Shown one piece after another: positions 46,990 to 55,890 of a stretch of 64,000 nt of DNA (position 1 is its first letter; each line of letters opens with the position of its first letter). The stretch comes from an uncultured Tateyamaria sp. (lineage in GTDB: Bacteria; Pseudomonadota; Alphaproteobacteria; Rhodobacterales; Rhodobacteraceae): the NCBI RefSeq assembly GCF_947487805.1, contig NZ_CANKXW010000010.1, forward strand, positions 62,001 through 126,000. The letters run 5' to 3'. The notes below the pieces were generated by a model. The model saw only the letters and a program-made list of their open reading frames with translations. It was not told where the DNA came from and ran no database searches. Both the position numbers and the translations under genes were made by a program.

Positions 46990-47793
46990 TCAGGGGGCGG
47001 GCAGGGTGATCGTCATCCCGTCAAAGGCGGGCTCGATGTGGTCGGGCGTTTCGGCCATGACCGTGTCGTAATCCAGGTCGATATGCATGTTGGTCAGCAC
47101 GGCGCGTTTGGGGCCCACACGGTCGATCCAGGCCAGCGTGTTGTCTAGATGGCTGTGCGTGGGGTGCGGGTCGCGGCGCAGCGCGTCCACGATCCAGCAG
47201 TCGAGCCCGTCGAGCAGGGGCCACACGTCATCGGGGATCACGGCCACATCCGGCAGGTAGGCGAGGCCCGCGATGCGGAAGCCCAGGGCGTCGATGCTGC
47301 CATGGCCAACCTTGAACGGGGCAAAGGTGATGGGGCCGCCGGGGCCATCGATCACCGTGTCGCCGTCGATCGTATTCAGCTCGAGGATCGGCGGATAGGG
47401 CGAGCCCTTGGGCTGTACGAAGGCATAGGCAAAGCGGTTGATCAGGTCGTCCTGCGTGTCGCCGTCCGCCCAGACTTGCAGCCGGTTGCGCATGTTGAAG
47501 ACGATCATGCGCAGATCGTCGATGCCGTGTACGTGGTCGGCATGGGCGTGGGTATAGATCACCCCGTCAAGGCGGCCGACGCCCGCCGCCAGCAGTTGAT
47601 TGCGCAGGTCGGGCGCGGTGTCCACCAGCACGGTTGTCGTGCCCGATGGCCCGCTGCGTTCAACCAGAAGCGAGCAGCGCTGGCGTCGGTTTTTCGGGTT
47701 GGCGGGGTCGCAGGCGCCCCAGTGCCCGCCCAGGCGCGGCACGCCACCCGATGATCCGCAGCCGAGGATGGTGAATGTCAGCGTGTCGGTCAT
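46990..47793 (-). CDS. MBL-fold metallohydrolase, PhnP-like
   Basis: A 267-aa beta-lactamase-fold enzyme. The metal motif HAHADH (His82, His84, Asp86, His87) sits in IYTHAHADHVHGIDDLR, with later ligands in THSHLDNTLAW and NMHIDLDYD. LGCGSSGGVPR and the RRQRCSLLVE segment are typical of the PhnP/cyclic phosphodiesterase group. Substrate unknown. It overlaps tatD by 4 bp and is the last gene of the operon. Confidence 0.87.
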   Translation of the reverse strand: MTDTLTFTILGCGSSGGVPRLGGHWGACDPANPKNRRQRCSLLVERSGPSGTTTVLVDTAPDLRNQLLAAGVGRLDGVIYTHAHADHVHGIDDLRMIVFNMRNRLQVWADGDTQDDLINRFAYAFVQPKGSPYPPILELNTIDGDTVIDGPGGPITFAPFKVGHGSIDALGFRIAGLAYLPDVAVIPDDVWPLLDGLDCWIVDALRRDPHPTHSHLDNTLAWIDRVGPKRAVLTNMHIDLDYDTVMAETPDHIEPAFDGMTITLPAP

Positions 47794-48590
47794 GGCTGCA
47801 CCCCGTGGACTGCGGCCTTGGTGAACAGCCGGTCGAAATTCGCCTGCGTCTGTGCCGCAAAGGCGGCATAGTCGAGGCCCATCGTCTCGGCCCCCACACG
47901 GGCGGTGTGGGCGGTATAGGCGGGTTCGTTGCGTTTGCCGCGATGGGGCGGCGGGGCCAGATAGGGCGCGTCGGTTTCCACGAGGATGCGGTCGAGCGGG
48001 GCGGCGGCAAAGATGTCGCGGACCTCCTGGCTTTTGGGAAAGGTGGCGATGCCCGACATCGACAGGTAGAAGCCCAGATCCAGTGCGGCGCGCGCCAGTT
48101 CGGGTGACGAGGAAAAACAGTGCATGACGCATGTATACGCGCCGTTGCGGAATTCCTCGGTCAGGATCCGGGCCATGTCGTCATCGGCGGCACGGGCGTG
48201 GATGATCAGCGGCAGACCTGTTTCGCGCGCCGCCGCGATATGGGTGCGCAGCGAGGTTTGCTGGATCTGGGCACTGTCGGCGGTATAGTGGTAATCGAGC
48301 CCGGTTTCCCCGATGCCCACGAATTTCGGATGCGCCGACAGGGCGATCAGGTCGTCTGTTGTGGCCAGCGGCTCGGATGCCGCACTCATCGGGTGGGTGC
48401 CCGCGGCGTAGAATACGGGCGCGTGCGCCTCGGCGATGGCGCGCACCTGCGGCTCCAGCCGCAGCTTGGTGCAGATGGTGACCATGCGCGTGACGCCGGC
48501 AGCGGCCGCGTTTTCGATGATCTGGGGCAACTGCCCTTCGAAATCCGGGAAATCGAGGTGGCAATGGCTGTCGGTGATTTCGGGTGTCAT
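47790..48590 (-). CDS. tatD: TatD family metal-dependent DNase
   Basis: A 266-aa TIM-barrel hydrolase. Metal ligands: His9 and His11 in DSHCHLDFPDF, Glu in GIGETGLDYHY, His in PLIIHARAADDD and CVMHCFS, and Asp in VETDAPYLAPPPHRGK. Family members are 3'-5' exonucleases. It overlaps holB and the MBL gene by 4 bp each; holB-tatD-MBL is a common alphaproteobacterial order. Confidence 0.93.
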   Translation of the reverse strand: MTPEITDSHCHLDFPDFEGQLPQIIENAAAAGVTRMVTICTKLRLEPQVRAIAEAHAPVFYAAGTHPMSAASEPLATTDDLIALSAHPKFVGIGETGLDYHYTADSAQIQQTSLRTHIAAARETGLPLIIHARAADDDMARILTEEFRNGAYTCVMHCFSSSPELARAALDLGFYLSMSGIATFPKSQEVRDIFAAAPLDRILVETDAPYLAPPPHRGKRNEPAYTAHTARVGAETMGLDYAAFAAQTQANFDRLFTKAAVHGVQP

Positions 48591-49702
48591 CTGGCGGGGG
48601 CTGTCTGCGAAAGTTTGAACAGCGTATCTAGGACCAATGCGGCAGGGTCAAGGTTCACCGCCCGCCCGTGTTGGGCCCGCGCCAGTGCGGTCTGGGCGGT
48701 GTCGGCCCAGGCGCGGGCCTGTGCGGGGTCTGCGGCCAACCGGGCGAATGTCGCGCCCTCGTTCGGGGCGGCATCGACCTGCGGCGGGTGACCGGCCCCG
48801 GTCCGCGCCAGCCGCGCAAGGGCCACGTCGATCAGGGTATAGAGCAGATCCAGCTTTTGCTCCGCGCCGCGTTGGGCGGCAGCCTCGGCCAGAGACAGGG
48901 CGCGGGCGCGATCCATGTTCGGCATGCTGGAGAGCAGTTCGATGATTTCATTGTAGATTTTCAGCCCGTCCATGAGCGACAGCCGCATGGCCTCGCCCAC
49001 GGAACCGGCGCTCAGCTCGGCCAGGGCGGCACCGTTTGGCCCCGGATCCACGCCCGCCTGCGCCATGGCGGCGGCCATGTCCTGCGACGACAGCGGGGTC
49101 AGACGCAGGGTCCGGCAACGGGACCGGATGGTGGGCAGAAGGCGGCTGGGCTGGTGGCAGACCAGCAGCAGCGTGGTGCGCGCTGGCGGCTCTTCGAGCA
49201 TCTTCAGGAGCGCGTTGGCGGCATTCACGTTCATATCATCGGCGGCATCGATGATCACCACGCGCCGCCCGCCATCAGTGGCCGACAGCTGAAAGAAGCT
49301 GCCCAGGGCGCGGATGTCATCGACGGTGATCTGGTCGCGCAGGCGTTTGGTCTTTTCGTTCTCCGTGCGTCGCACGGCCTTGAGCCCCGGTTCGGCCCCG
49401 GCCGCGATCCGGCGGGCGATGGGGTGGTCGGGCGATATGGCGAGCGTGTCTGGCACGGGCGCGCCGAACATGTCGTCGGGGTCGGGATCCGGCGTCGCCA
49501 GCAGGAAGCGCGCGATGCGCCATGCCAGCGTCGCCTTGCCCACGCCGCGCGGCCCGGTGATCAGCCACGCGTGGTGCAGCCGCCCGGTGTTGAACGCGCC
49601 CAGAAAGGCGCGCTGTGCCGCGTCCTGCCCGATCAGGTCAAGCGTTTCGGACGGGTGCGGTGCGCCGGGAATGCGCGTGGGATCCTGAGCGTCATCTGCC
49701 AT
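48587..49702 (-). CDS. holB: DNA polymerase III subunit delta'
   Basis: A 371-aa clamp-loader ATPase-like subunit. Walker A-like GPRGVGKATLAWRIARFLL (near residue 50), VVIIDAADDMNVNAANALLKMLEEPPART (Walker B region with sensor), and TIRSRCRTLRLTPL (SRC motif). It loads the beta clamp. It follows tmk by 51 bp, the usual tmk-holB arrangement. Confidence 0.94.
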   Translation of the reverse strand: MADDAQDPTRIPGAPHPSETLDLIGQDAAQRAFLGAFNTGRLHHAWLITGPRGVGKATLAWRIARFLLATPDPDPDDMFGAPVPDTLAISPDHPIARRIAAGAEPGLKAVRRTENEKTKRLRDQITVDDIRALGSFFQLSATDGGRRVVIIDAADDMNVNAANALLKMLEEPPARTTLLLVCHQPSRLLPTIRSRCRTLRLTPLSSQDMAAAMAQAGVDPGPNGAALAELSAGSVGEAMRLSLMDGLKIYNEIIELLSSMPNMDRARALSLAEAAAQRGAEQKLDLLYTLIDVALARLARTGAGHPPQVDAAPNEGATFARLAADPAQARAWADTAQTALARAQHGRAVNLDPAALVLDTLFKLSQTAPAR

Positions 49703-49753
49703 GGCGCTGGTGTAGCACCGCCGCGGGGGCAGGGGCCAGAGCGTGCAGCGGTT

Positions 49754-50401
49754 TTAGCGCGCGGCGGCCAGATAAGTGACAACAGTCTTCTGCACGTCCG
49801 TGGCCACCGCATCGATGTCGCGCGCGCCGTCGATGATGCGAAAGCGCGATGCAAATTCGCGGGCGAGGTCCAGAAACCCGGCGCGCATCTTTTCCTGCAA
49901 CCCGGTGCCGAAATCCTCGAACCGTTCCTCGACCCCCTGCCGGCCCTTGGCGCGGGCCAGCCCCTGGGCCGGGTCCATGTCAATGAGGACGGTCAGGTCC
50001 GGTTCGCGCGTGATCATCAGGCTGTGCAGCACATCCACCTTGCCGCGCAGATCGCCACGGCTGGTGCCTTGATACATGCGGGTGCTGTCGGCAAAGCGGT
50101 CACAGATGACAATCTTGCCCTCGGCCAGTGCCGGTTCAATCAGCCGTTCCAGATGGTCGCGGCGCGCGGCGGTGAACAAAAGCAGCTCTGTCTCGGCGGA
50201 CCAGCGGTCGGGATCGCCTTGCAGGACAAGGGCGCGGATTTCCTCTGCGCCCGGACTGCCGCCCGGCTCGCGGGTCAGTACGACGTCATGGCCCGCATCG
50301 CGCAGGTGATCGGCGAGGATTCGGGCCTGGGTGGATTTGCCCGATCCGTCGATCCCTTCGAAGCTGATGAAGTGGCCGGGCAGGGGCCGGGGTGGTGTCA
50401 C
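49754..50401 (-). CDS. tmk: Thymidylate kinase
   Basis: A 215-aa enzyme phosphorylating dTMP to dTDP. The P-loop GIDGSGKST spans residues 16-24, the nucleoside motif TREPGGSPGAEEIR follows, and DRFADSTRMYQG is the DR(Y/F/H) motif with thymine-binding arginine. The start overlaps the D,D-carboxypeptidase stop by 4 bp. Confidence 0.96.
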   Translation of the reverse strand: MTPPRPLPGHFISFEGIDGSGKSTQARILADHLRDAGHDVVLTREPGGSPGAEEIRALVLQGDPDRWSAETELLLFTAARRDHLERLIEPALAEGKIVICDRFADSTRMYQGTSRGDLRGKVDVLHSLMITREPDLTVLIDMDPAQGLARAKGRQGVEERFEDFGTGLQEKMRAGFLDLAREFASRFRIIDGARDIDAVATDVQKTVVTYLAAAR

Positions 50402-51561
50402 ACGTCACCTTCGGCGTCGGAGGGGGCGTTCATCCGCTCAATCAGCGACAGGGCGGCGGTCGACAGCTTGGCCAGAAAGCCACCATGGGCCACGTCCGTT
50501 TCCGCCACGAGGGGGAAGCGCTGTTCCGGCAGGCCCTCGGGCTGGATCACCAGTTCGGCCAGCGGTGTGCCTGCGGTCACGGGCGCCTGAACGGGGCCGG
50601 TATAGACCACTTCGGCGGCCACATCGGCACCCGACAGAATGGGCAGCAACACGGAAATGTCGCCTTCGGGGACAAGGCCCACCTCGGGTTCGGCCCCTTC
50701 CCACACGCGGGCGGTCGCGATGCGTTCGCCACTATCCGCCACGGTGCGTTGTGCAAACTGGCGGAAGGCCCAGTTCACGATCGCCTCGGATTCCTGCGCG
50801 CGCGCGGCAGCGGTATCAAGGCCGGAGATCACGAAGACGACGCGGCGGTCGCCCTGTTTGGCGGACCCGGTGAGGCCATAGCCTGCCTCCTGGGTGTGGC
50901 CGGTCTTGAGGCCATCGGCCCCGATCCCCAGCCCCAGAAGCGGGTTGCGGTTGAAGCGGTTGGAGGATTCATTGGCGTCGAAAAGGAACTCCTTTTCCGC
51001 GAACATCGGGTAGAATTCCGGGAAATCCGTGATCAACCGTTGCGACAGCAGGCCCAGATCACGCATCGACATGCGGTGCCCGGCGGCGGGCCAGCCGTTG
51101 GAATTGGCGAATGTGGAGTTGGTCATGCCCATCTCCTGCGCGCGGCGGGTCATGAGCCGGGCAAAGCCTGCTTCGGTTCCGTCGGGGCTGAGCGCCTCGG
51201 CGATGACGGCGCAGGCATCGTTGCCCGACAGCACGATGATGCCGCGGATCAGGTCCTCAACGCTGACCCGTTCGCCCTGTTTAAGGAACAGGGTCGAGCC
51301 GCCATAGCTGTTGGCATGGGCCGAGACCGCCAGTTGGTCGGTCATGTTCAATTGGCCGCGCGCGATGGCCTCGAACGCCATGTAGAGCGTCATCAGCTTG
51401 GACATCGACGCAGGCGGCAGGGGCGCGTCCGCGTTCTTGTTCAGCAGGACGGTGCCGGTGGTGTGGTCGATCACATAGGCCGCCGTGGCGCGCGTCTCGA
51501 ACGCGGCCAGGGGCAGGGCGGTGGAGATCAGCAGGGTGGCGGCAGCAAGTGTGCGGATCAA
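50398..51561 (-). CDS. D-alanyl-D-alanine carboxypeptidase (PBP5-like)
   Basis: A 387-aa exported serine peptidase trimming peptidoglycan stem peptides. Signal peptide IRTLAAATLLISTALPLAAF. Catalytic motifs: SxxK at Ser52-Lys55 (PPASMSKLMT), SGN at 112-114 (VLSGNDACAV) and KTG at 219-221 (GLKTGHTQEAGYG). A C-terminal beta-domain follows and the end may form a membrane anchor. It is co-transcribed between the SPOR protein and tmk. Confidence 0.93.
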   Translation of the reverse strand: MIRTLAAATLLISTALPLAAFETRATAAYVIDHTTGTVLLNKNADAPLPPASMSKLMTLYMAFEAIARGQLNMTDQLAVSAHANSYGGSTLFLKQGERVSVEDLIRGIIVLSGNDACAVIAEALSPDGTEAGFARLMTRRAQEMGMTNSTFANSNGWPAAGHRMSMRDLGLLSQRLITDFPEFYPMFAEKEFLFDANESSNRFNRNPLLGLGIGADGLKTGHTQEAGYGLTGSAKQGDRRVVFVISGLDTAAARAQESEAIVNWAFRQFAQRTVADSGERIATARVWEGAEPEVGLVPEGDISVLLPILSGADVAAEVVYTGPVQAPVTAGTPLAELVIQPEGLPEQRFPLVAETDVAHGGFLAKLSTAALSLIERMNAPSDAEGDV

Positions 51562-51579
51562 GGCGTGCTCCTATACGGG

Positions 51580-52470
51580 TCAGTTCGAGACGGCGTAGGC
51601 GTCCGTGAACCCCTCAGATTTGATCTTGGACAGCAGCTGTTTGCGTTCCGCGGCCGTTCCGGCCGGGCCCACGACGACGCGCCAGAACGGTTTGCCGCTG
51701 CGTTCGAATGTCTTGACGGTGGGGATGATGCCCGCGCCACGCATCTGTTTGGCGGTGCGTTCGGCATTGGCCTCGACCGAGAAGATGCCGATCTGGATGA
51801 ACGGCTTGGACAGGCCCGTGGCGGGCGCGCGCGCGGCGGCTGGCGTGGCCTCTGGCGCGGGTTTGGGTGCGATGCCGGTGGCCGCAGGGGCGGGCGCGTC
51901 GATCGCGGCGGCGGCACTTTGGATCGGATCGAGCGGTGTGGCGACCACGTCCGCAGGGGCGGCCACCAGATCGGCCTCGACGGGCGCGTCGAGTTCCGGC
52001 GCGACCGAGACCTCTTCCTTGCGCAGGGCGGTCACGTTCAGCTGTGCGGGGGCACCGGCCAGCATGCCAAGGGCCTCGGCGGCATCAGAGCTGATTTGCA
52101 GGCGCGGACCGGGGATGTCGCGTTCGCGGCGGAAGAGGGCGCCGACGACGAACTTGTCATTCGTGGTGTTGCGGATGATCACGCGTTCAGGCTCGGTCAC
52201 ATCCGGGTGCGCGACCCAGACCCCACCCAGCGACGGACGTCCGTCCCAAAGCCCGTCTTCGGTTGCGGAGAAGACATCGGGGGCCTCCACATCGCGTTCC
52301 ACGGTCTTGATGGCGCTGCCCGGTTCGGGCTGATCGCTGGTGGAGGTGTTGGATTTGAACGCATCCATCGCCACGAACTGCCCGTTTTCGTTGCACCCGG
52401 CCAGAAGACCAAGGGCGAGAACAAGGGTGACGCTGCTGCGAAGTGTGGAACGGGAAAGTGTTCTGCTCAT
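51580..52470 (-). CDS. SPOR-domain lipoprotein
   Basis: A 296-aa lipoprotein. The signal LVLALGLLAGC has lipobox LAGC. The middle (VIIRNTTNDKFVVGALFRRERDIPGPRLQISSDAAEALG as family-like blocks) resembles the beta-barrel part of RlpA-like proteins but lacks a clear catalytic Asp-His set. After an Ala/Pro linker, a SPOR domain (about residues 222-296, FIQIGIFSVEANAERTAKQM) binds denuded septal glycan. It heads the operon with the D,D-carboxypeptidase, suggesting a division or cell-wall role. Confidence 0.85.
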   Translation of the reverse strand: MSRTLSRSTLRSSVTLVLALGLLAGCNENGQFVAMDAFKSNTSTSDQPEPGSAIKTVERDVEAPDVFSATEDGLWDGRPSLGGVWVAHPDVTEPERVIIRNTTNDKFVVGALFRRERDIPGPRLQISSDAAEALGMLAGAPAQLNVTALRKEEVSVAPELDAPVEADLVAAPADVVATPLDPIQSAAAAIDAPAPAATGIAPKPAPEATPAAARAPATGLSKPFIQIGIFSVEANAERTAKQMRGAGIIPTVKTFERSGKPFWRVVVGPAGTAAERKQLLSKIKSEGFTDAYAVSN

Positions 52471-52677
52471 GGACCAAGTCCTTGCCTGCTGTTGCCTGTG
52501 GGGCCGTTTTTGGCCGGTGCCTTTGCGACACGTATTTTATCCCGCTTGAACGGGTATGTGCGCGCAGCATAGCGCGTGGACGGCGCTCTGAAAAGCTTTG
52601 CGTGTGCAGATCGGCAATTTTCCCCGTGTGTCTGGGGATTTGCAGAATCGGATGCCGATCCGTAAAGCAGCGTCACC

Positions 52678-52767
52678 GGAGGTTTGGCAGAGTGGTCGAA
52701 TGCGGCGGTCTTGAAAACCGTTGGGCGTGAGAGCGTCCCGTGGGTTCGAATCCCACAGCCTCCGCCA
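52678..52767 (+). tRNA. tRNA-Ser (anticodon UGA)
   Basis: A 90-nt class II tRNA with acceptor stem GGAGGTT/AGCCTCC, anticodon stem GCGGT/ACCGT with loop CTTGAAA (anticodon TGA), a long variable arm, TTCGAATC in the T arm and an encoded CCA. Its 3' end is the probable attachment site of the adjacent element. Confidence 0.95.
52754..52767 (+). repeat. Left attachment site (attL) in tRNA-Ser 3' end
   Basis: CACAGCCTCCGCCA, the last 14 nt of the tRNA gene. It matches 58217-58230 at 13 of 14 positions. Confidence 0.6.
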
Positions 52768-52903
52768 CCATCAGCTTTTACTGAAACTCATAAGGCGGCG
52801 CAAAACCCATTAAATCTCAAGTTTTATGAGGTTTAGGGTTGTTGCTCGCCTTTGTTGCGTTTTGTTCAGTTTCGTCTATATTTATTCATACCGAGGTATA
52901 GAT

Positions 52904-52915
52904 TGTGGTATAAAT
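52904..52915 (+). repeat. 12-bp direct repeat near left end (candidate integrase arm site)
   Basis: TGTGGTATAAAT, just before and at the integrase start. An identical copy is at 58147-58158, 60 bp inside the right end. Such repeats inside both ends fit integrase arm-binding sites. Confidence 0.45.
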
Positions 52916-54107
52916 GGCGGCGCTGGGCGGTAAGCTGACAAAGAGGCTGGTGGAGAACTTGGGGCCGGGGCGTCACGGCGACGGGTCAGGCCTCTATCTT
53001 GTTGTGGACCCATCAGGCGCGCGCCGCTGGATTGTCCGTGTCACAGTCAAAGGACAGAAAAACCGAAAGGGTGCACCTCTGCGCACCGATTTTGGCTTGG
53101 GCGGTGCGGATGTCGTCACGTTGAACGCAGCCCGCGAGCGGGCCTTGGAATATCGGCGCATGGCGAAATCGGGCCTCAACCCCCGCTTCAATGCGCGCCA
53201 AGAGGTGCCGACCTTCGAAGAACTCAGTCAGCAAGTCCATATCGAACGCCTGCCCACATGGAAGAACGCCAAGCACGGCCAGCAATGGCTTAACACCTTG
53301 CGTGATTATGCTTTTACCAAAATCGGGCGGATGCCTGTGGATAGCATCGGCCAGCCAGAAGTGCTGATGTGCCTCGCTCCCATCTGGACTGACAAACACG
53401 AAACCGCAAAACGCCTCGCCCAGCGCATCAAAACAGTGCTGGACGTGGCTAAGTCCAAGGGTTTCCGCGAAGGCGAGAACCCGGTCACGGCGGTGCGCGA
53501 GGCTAAAGTTCTGCCAACGGTGAAAGCCAAAGTGAAGCATCACGATGCGATGCCGTGGCAAGACGTGCCAGCCTTCTATTCGGAATTGAGCAAGCGCAGC
53601 GCGGTTGCGGCCAAGGCCCTGCAATTCACTATCCTAACCGCATGTCGCACGTCCGAGGTGCTGGAAGCCCGTTGGCCTGAGGTGGACTTCGAGGCGCGTG
53701 TCTGGACCATCCCAGCAGAGCGTATGAAAGCGGGCGAGGAACACCGCGTTCCCCTGACCAATGAAATGCTGGCGATACTGGAACCGCTCAAGGCGATGGC
53801 GTCAGAGTTTGTCTTTGAAGGCCAGAAACGCCACCAGCCGCTAAGCAATATGTCGATGCTGATGCTTCTGCGACGGATGGGGCGGGATGCCTACACCGTG
53901 CACGGGTTCCGCAGCACGTTCCGAGATTGGGCCTCAGAGGCTGCTGGAGCGCCGCGTGAGGTGGCCGAGGCCGCTTTGGCGCATCAGGTCGGCTCTGAGG
54001 TGGAACGGGCCTATGCGCGCTCAGATGTGTTGGAACGGCGTAGAATTCTGGCGTGCGATTGGTGTGTGTTCGTTGCCGATGTCAGTTACATACAAGAGGT
54101 CATTTAG
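52914..54107 (+). CDS. P4-type tyrosine integrase
   Basis: A 397-aa site-specific recombinase. The N-terminal arm-binding domain (LTKRLVENLGPGRHGDGSGLYLVVDPSGARRWIVR as DUF4102-like blocks) is followed by a core-binding domain (about 100-200) and a catalytic domain with Arg245 (TACRTSEVLEARW), His330-x-x-Arg333 (VHGFRSTFRDWAS), His357 (ALAHQVG) and Tyr367 (ERAYARSDVLERRR). All key residues are present, so it is probably active. It points away from the tRNA, and the next gene starts on the base after its stop. Confidence 0.95.
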   Translation: MAALGGKLTKRLVENLGPGRHGDGSGLYLVVDPSGARRWIVRVTVKGQKNRKGAPLRTDFGLGGADVVTLNAARERALEYRRMAKSGLNPRFNARQEVPTFEELSQQVHIERLPTWKNAKHGQQWLNTLRDYAFTKIGRMPVDSIGQPEVLMCLAPIWTDKHETAKRLAQRIKTVLDVAKSKGFREGENPVTAVREAKVLPTVKAKVKHHDAMPWQDVPAFYSELSKRSAVAAKALQFTILTACRTSEVLEARWPEVDFEARVWTIPAERMKAGEEHRVPLTNEMLAILEPLKAMASEFVFEGQKRHQPLSNMSMLMLLRRMGRDAYTVHGFRSTFRDWASEAAGAPREVAEAALAHQVGSEVERAYARSDVLERRRILACDWCVFVADVSYIQEVI

Positions 54108-55019
54108 GTGTTTGCACCGGTCGGTTACACAGACGTACGCAGCATTATGGCGACGCTAATCAGAGGTTTAGACGAAGAGAATGGGCTGTACTTTCCGTCG
54201 CTTGAGCACATCGAAGTTAAATATCTGTCTTGGCTCGCTTGGCGGTACGGCGAGTTCGACTTTATAGAACAAACAGTGTTCGAAACTGCACTAATACATG
54301 GGCTGTTTCTTTGTTCGCCGGATGGAAAGGCTGTCAAAATTTCGGTAAACCCAGCGGCGCTAACGCAAGCCTCCGCTATCGACCTTTACGAAGATGACGA
54401 AAGCTTTTTTGCACTCAAGGAACGGTTGATAACCGGAGTGCCTGTTAGCAAGGGAACACAGCAAGACGAAAGTACAGACCCATGGGCCAAACATAGGACC
54501 GGAGGCTATCGTTCCGTGCCGATGGTTTATTCCCGATCCGACTACATTGTGCGCCTCACTAACCACGATGAGTATTTGAAGCGTTTGGATAACTCAGGGT
54601 TCCATGTCCTAGCAAATTATCCGATGCTGTTTGGCGATGTTGTAGAAAACTGGCGACCATTCGAAGGCTGGTCCATTTGCGTTTTGGATTCCTGCACAAA
54701 AGAGTTTTCGATCGACGCCATGCGGCCCAAGATTCATTACACAATATTCTCAGCGATTTGGGACAATGCTGACGAAATGTTTGCCCATTTGTTTGAACCA
54801 ACCGAACGAAAGCCAAATGTGCTGGGCAAGGTCGCATCGGAGACTAGGGCGCTTCAATTGGCTGAGGGCTTGCTAACAAGCGAAAGCTACAGGTTTTTTA
54901 CTTTGGATAGACTGAGAAAAGACATCGTTGTCGATTTGGGCGAGCGCGCATGGAGACGGGTCGTTGACCAGTTGCGTCCAAATTTCCCGTTTATCTCAAA
55001 ACCTGGTCGGAAGTCTTGA
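54108..55019 (+). CDS. Unrecognised protein coupled to the integrase
   Basis: A 303-aa soluble-looking protein read from GTG at 54108, with AGAGG at 54095-54099 (8-nt spacing). It directly follows the integrase stop, so it is probably co-translated. There are no signal or membrane segments. The N-terminal half is acidic and aromatic-rich; the C-terminal part (KVASETRALQLAEGLLTSESYRF, RLRKDIVVDLGERAWRRVVDQL) is helical and could bind DNA. Base composition is clearly lower in GC than the chromosome. I do not recognise a family. It could be a cargo or defence gene, but that is speculation. Confidence 0.7.
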   Translation: MFAPVGYTDVRSIMATLIRGLDEENGLYFPSLEHIEVKYLSWLAWRYGEFDFIEQTVFETALIHGLFLCSPDGKAVKISVNPAALTQASAIDLYEDDESFFALKERLITGVPVSKGTQQDESTDPWAKHRTGGYRSVPMVYSRSDYIVRLTNHDEYLKRLDNSGFHVLANYPMLFGDVVENWRPFEGWSICVLDSCTKEFSIDAMRPKIHYTIFSAIWDNADEMFAHLFEPTERKPNVLGKVASETRALQLAEGLLTSESYRFFTLDRLRKDIVVDLGERAWRRVVDQLRPNFPFISKPGRKS

Positions 55020-55116
55020 CGGCGTAATGATACACTTTTTTTTATGACGCCTATTTGCGGACAAAAGCTAAGGTAAATTTCAGTCATCGCAACCAACCCA
55101 AAGAGGGAATTTGCCG

Positions 55117-55329
55117 ATGGCAGCAATCTACGACCAAGACCGCATCTACTTCCCCGAAGACCCTGAACTCCGTATTCTGGGCAGCGTGGAAAAACTAGCC
55201 CAATGGCGGCACCGCAATCGCGGGCCAGCCTTTCTGCGCATCGGGCGGCGCATCGGGTATCACGGCACCGATCTAAATGCCTACCTCTCCGCCCAGCGCA
55301 TCGACCCAAACTCAAATGAGGCCGCATAG
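55117..55329 (+). CDS. AlpA-like HTH/excisionase-type protein
   Basis: A 70-aa protein with MAAIYDQDRIYFPEDPE followed by LGSVEKLAQWRHRNRGPAFLRIGRRIGYHGTDLNAYLSAQRI (motif given in parts). The 'P(A/K)F.R.GRR..Y...DL..YL' pattern is the MerR-like winged HTH seen in AlpA/Xis proteins of P4-type elements. It probably controls integration or excision. GAGGGA lies 8 nt before ATG at 55117. An A+T-rich gap upstream likely holds its promoter. Confidence 0.75.
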   Translation: MAAIYDQDRIYFPEDPELRILGSVEKLAQWRHRNRGPAFLRIGRRIGYHGTDLNAYLSAQRIDPNSNEAA

Positions 55330-55331
55330 TG

Positions 55332-55367
55332 AAAAACCCCAACTCGTCTGAGCGGGTCGGGGTTTTT
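55332..55367 (+). terminator. Intrinsic terminator after the AlpA-like gene
   Basis: Stem AAAAACCCC (55332-55340) with GGGGTTTTT (55359-55367). It begins 3 bp after the stop, and its 3' arm supplies the T run. It argues against the open frame at 55329-55520 being a gene. Confidence 0.85.
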
Positions 55368-55512
55368 CGAGTGACAGAGACTGCCACCGTGACAAGTCCA
55401 GTTTCTGCCACGCGATGCCCGGACCCGGCAAGGGGAAACCGCCAAAGGTTCTTCCTGTCACCCGTCACACACGCGGTTGAACCCCTCCGCATATTCAAAG
55501 GACGCATCGACC
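55368..55512. other. GTGAC/GTCAC-rich spacer, possible origin or operator region
   Basis: Copies of GTGAC and its complement GTCAC occur at 55371, 55389, 55457 and 55465 in direct and inverted orientation, between the terminator and the next gene. More copies lie at the end of the 55891 gene (near 56284, 56320 and 56372). They could be iteron-like sites for a small DNA-binding protein of the element. Confidence 0.35.
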
Positions 55513-55809
55513 ATGTCTAACGATTGGTACAGCAAAACATCCCAAGTCTATTGGACGTGCAAGGCGCTTCTGGAGGGGCGCACCATCACACACATGGATG
55601 AGATTGGCGAAACACGTGGTTGGCGTTTGGGGGCGATTATTCATCGGCTGCGCCGCCACTATGAATGGCCCATCGAAACCGAGTATCGCGGCCCCGAACG
55701 CATTGCGCACTACAGCCTGTCCGCAACGCGTAAGCGGCAAAGCCTCAAATGGCCGAGGTCTGCCAAACGCCTTGGCCCGGACGATGATACCGGGGGCGAA
55801 CATGGCTAA
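55513..55809 (+). CDS. Small putative winged-helix protein
   Basis: A 98-aa protein starting MSNDWYSKTSQVYWTCKAL. The sequence EGRTITHMDEIGETRGWRLGAIIHRLRRHYEWPIETEYRGPERIAHYSL (read as consecutive motifs) looks like a compact winged helix, with an HTH and a basic wing; the pattern is seen in small phage- and element-encoded proteins. Rare family, function unknown. Probable operon with the following gene, 81 bp away. Confidence 0.65.
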   Translation: MSNDWYSKTSQVYWTCKALLEGRTITHMDEIGETRGWRLGAIIHRLRRHYEWPIETEYRGPERIAHYSLSATRKRQSLKWPRSAKRLGPDDDTGGEHG

Positions 55810-55890
55810 TCCTGGAGCAACAATCGGGGGGCGGTTTTGCCGCCCCACCATTCGCGCGCGCGCGCGTGAGGGTCACGTTGGGGTCTGCCT

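Noticed and set aside
55329-55520. A 63-aa open frame starting at the AlpA-like stop
   Set aside because: Its first codons are the 5' arm of a strong intrinsic terminator, and it has no ribosome site.
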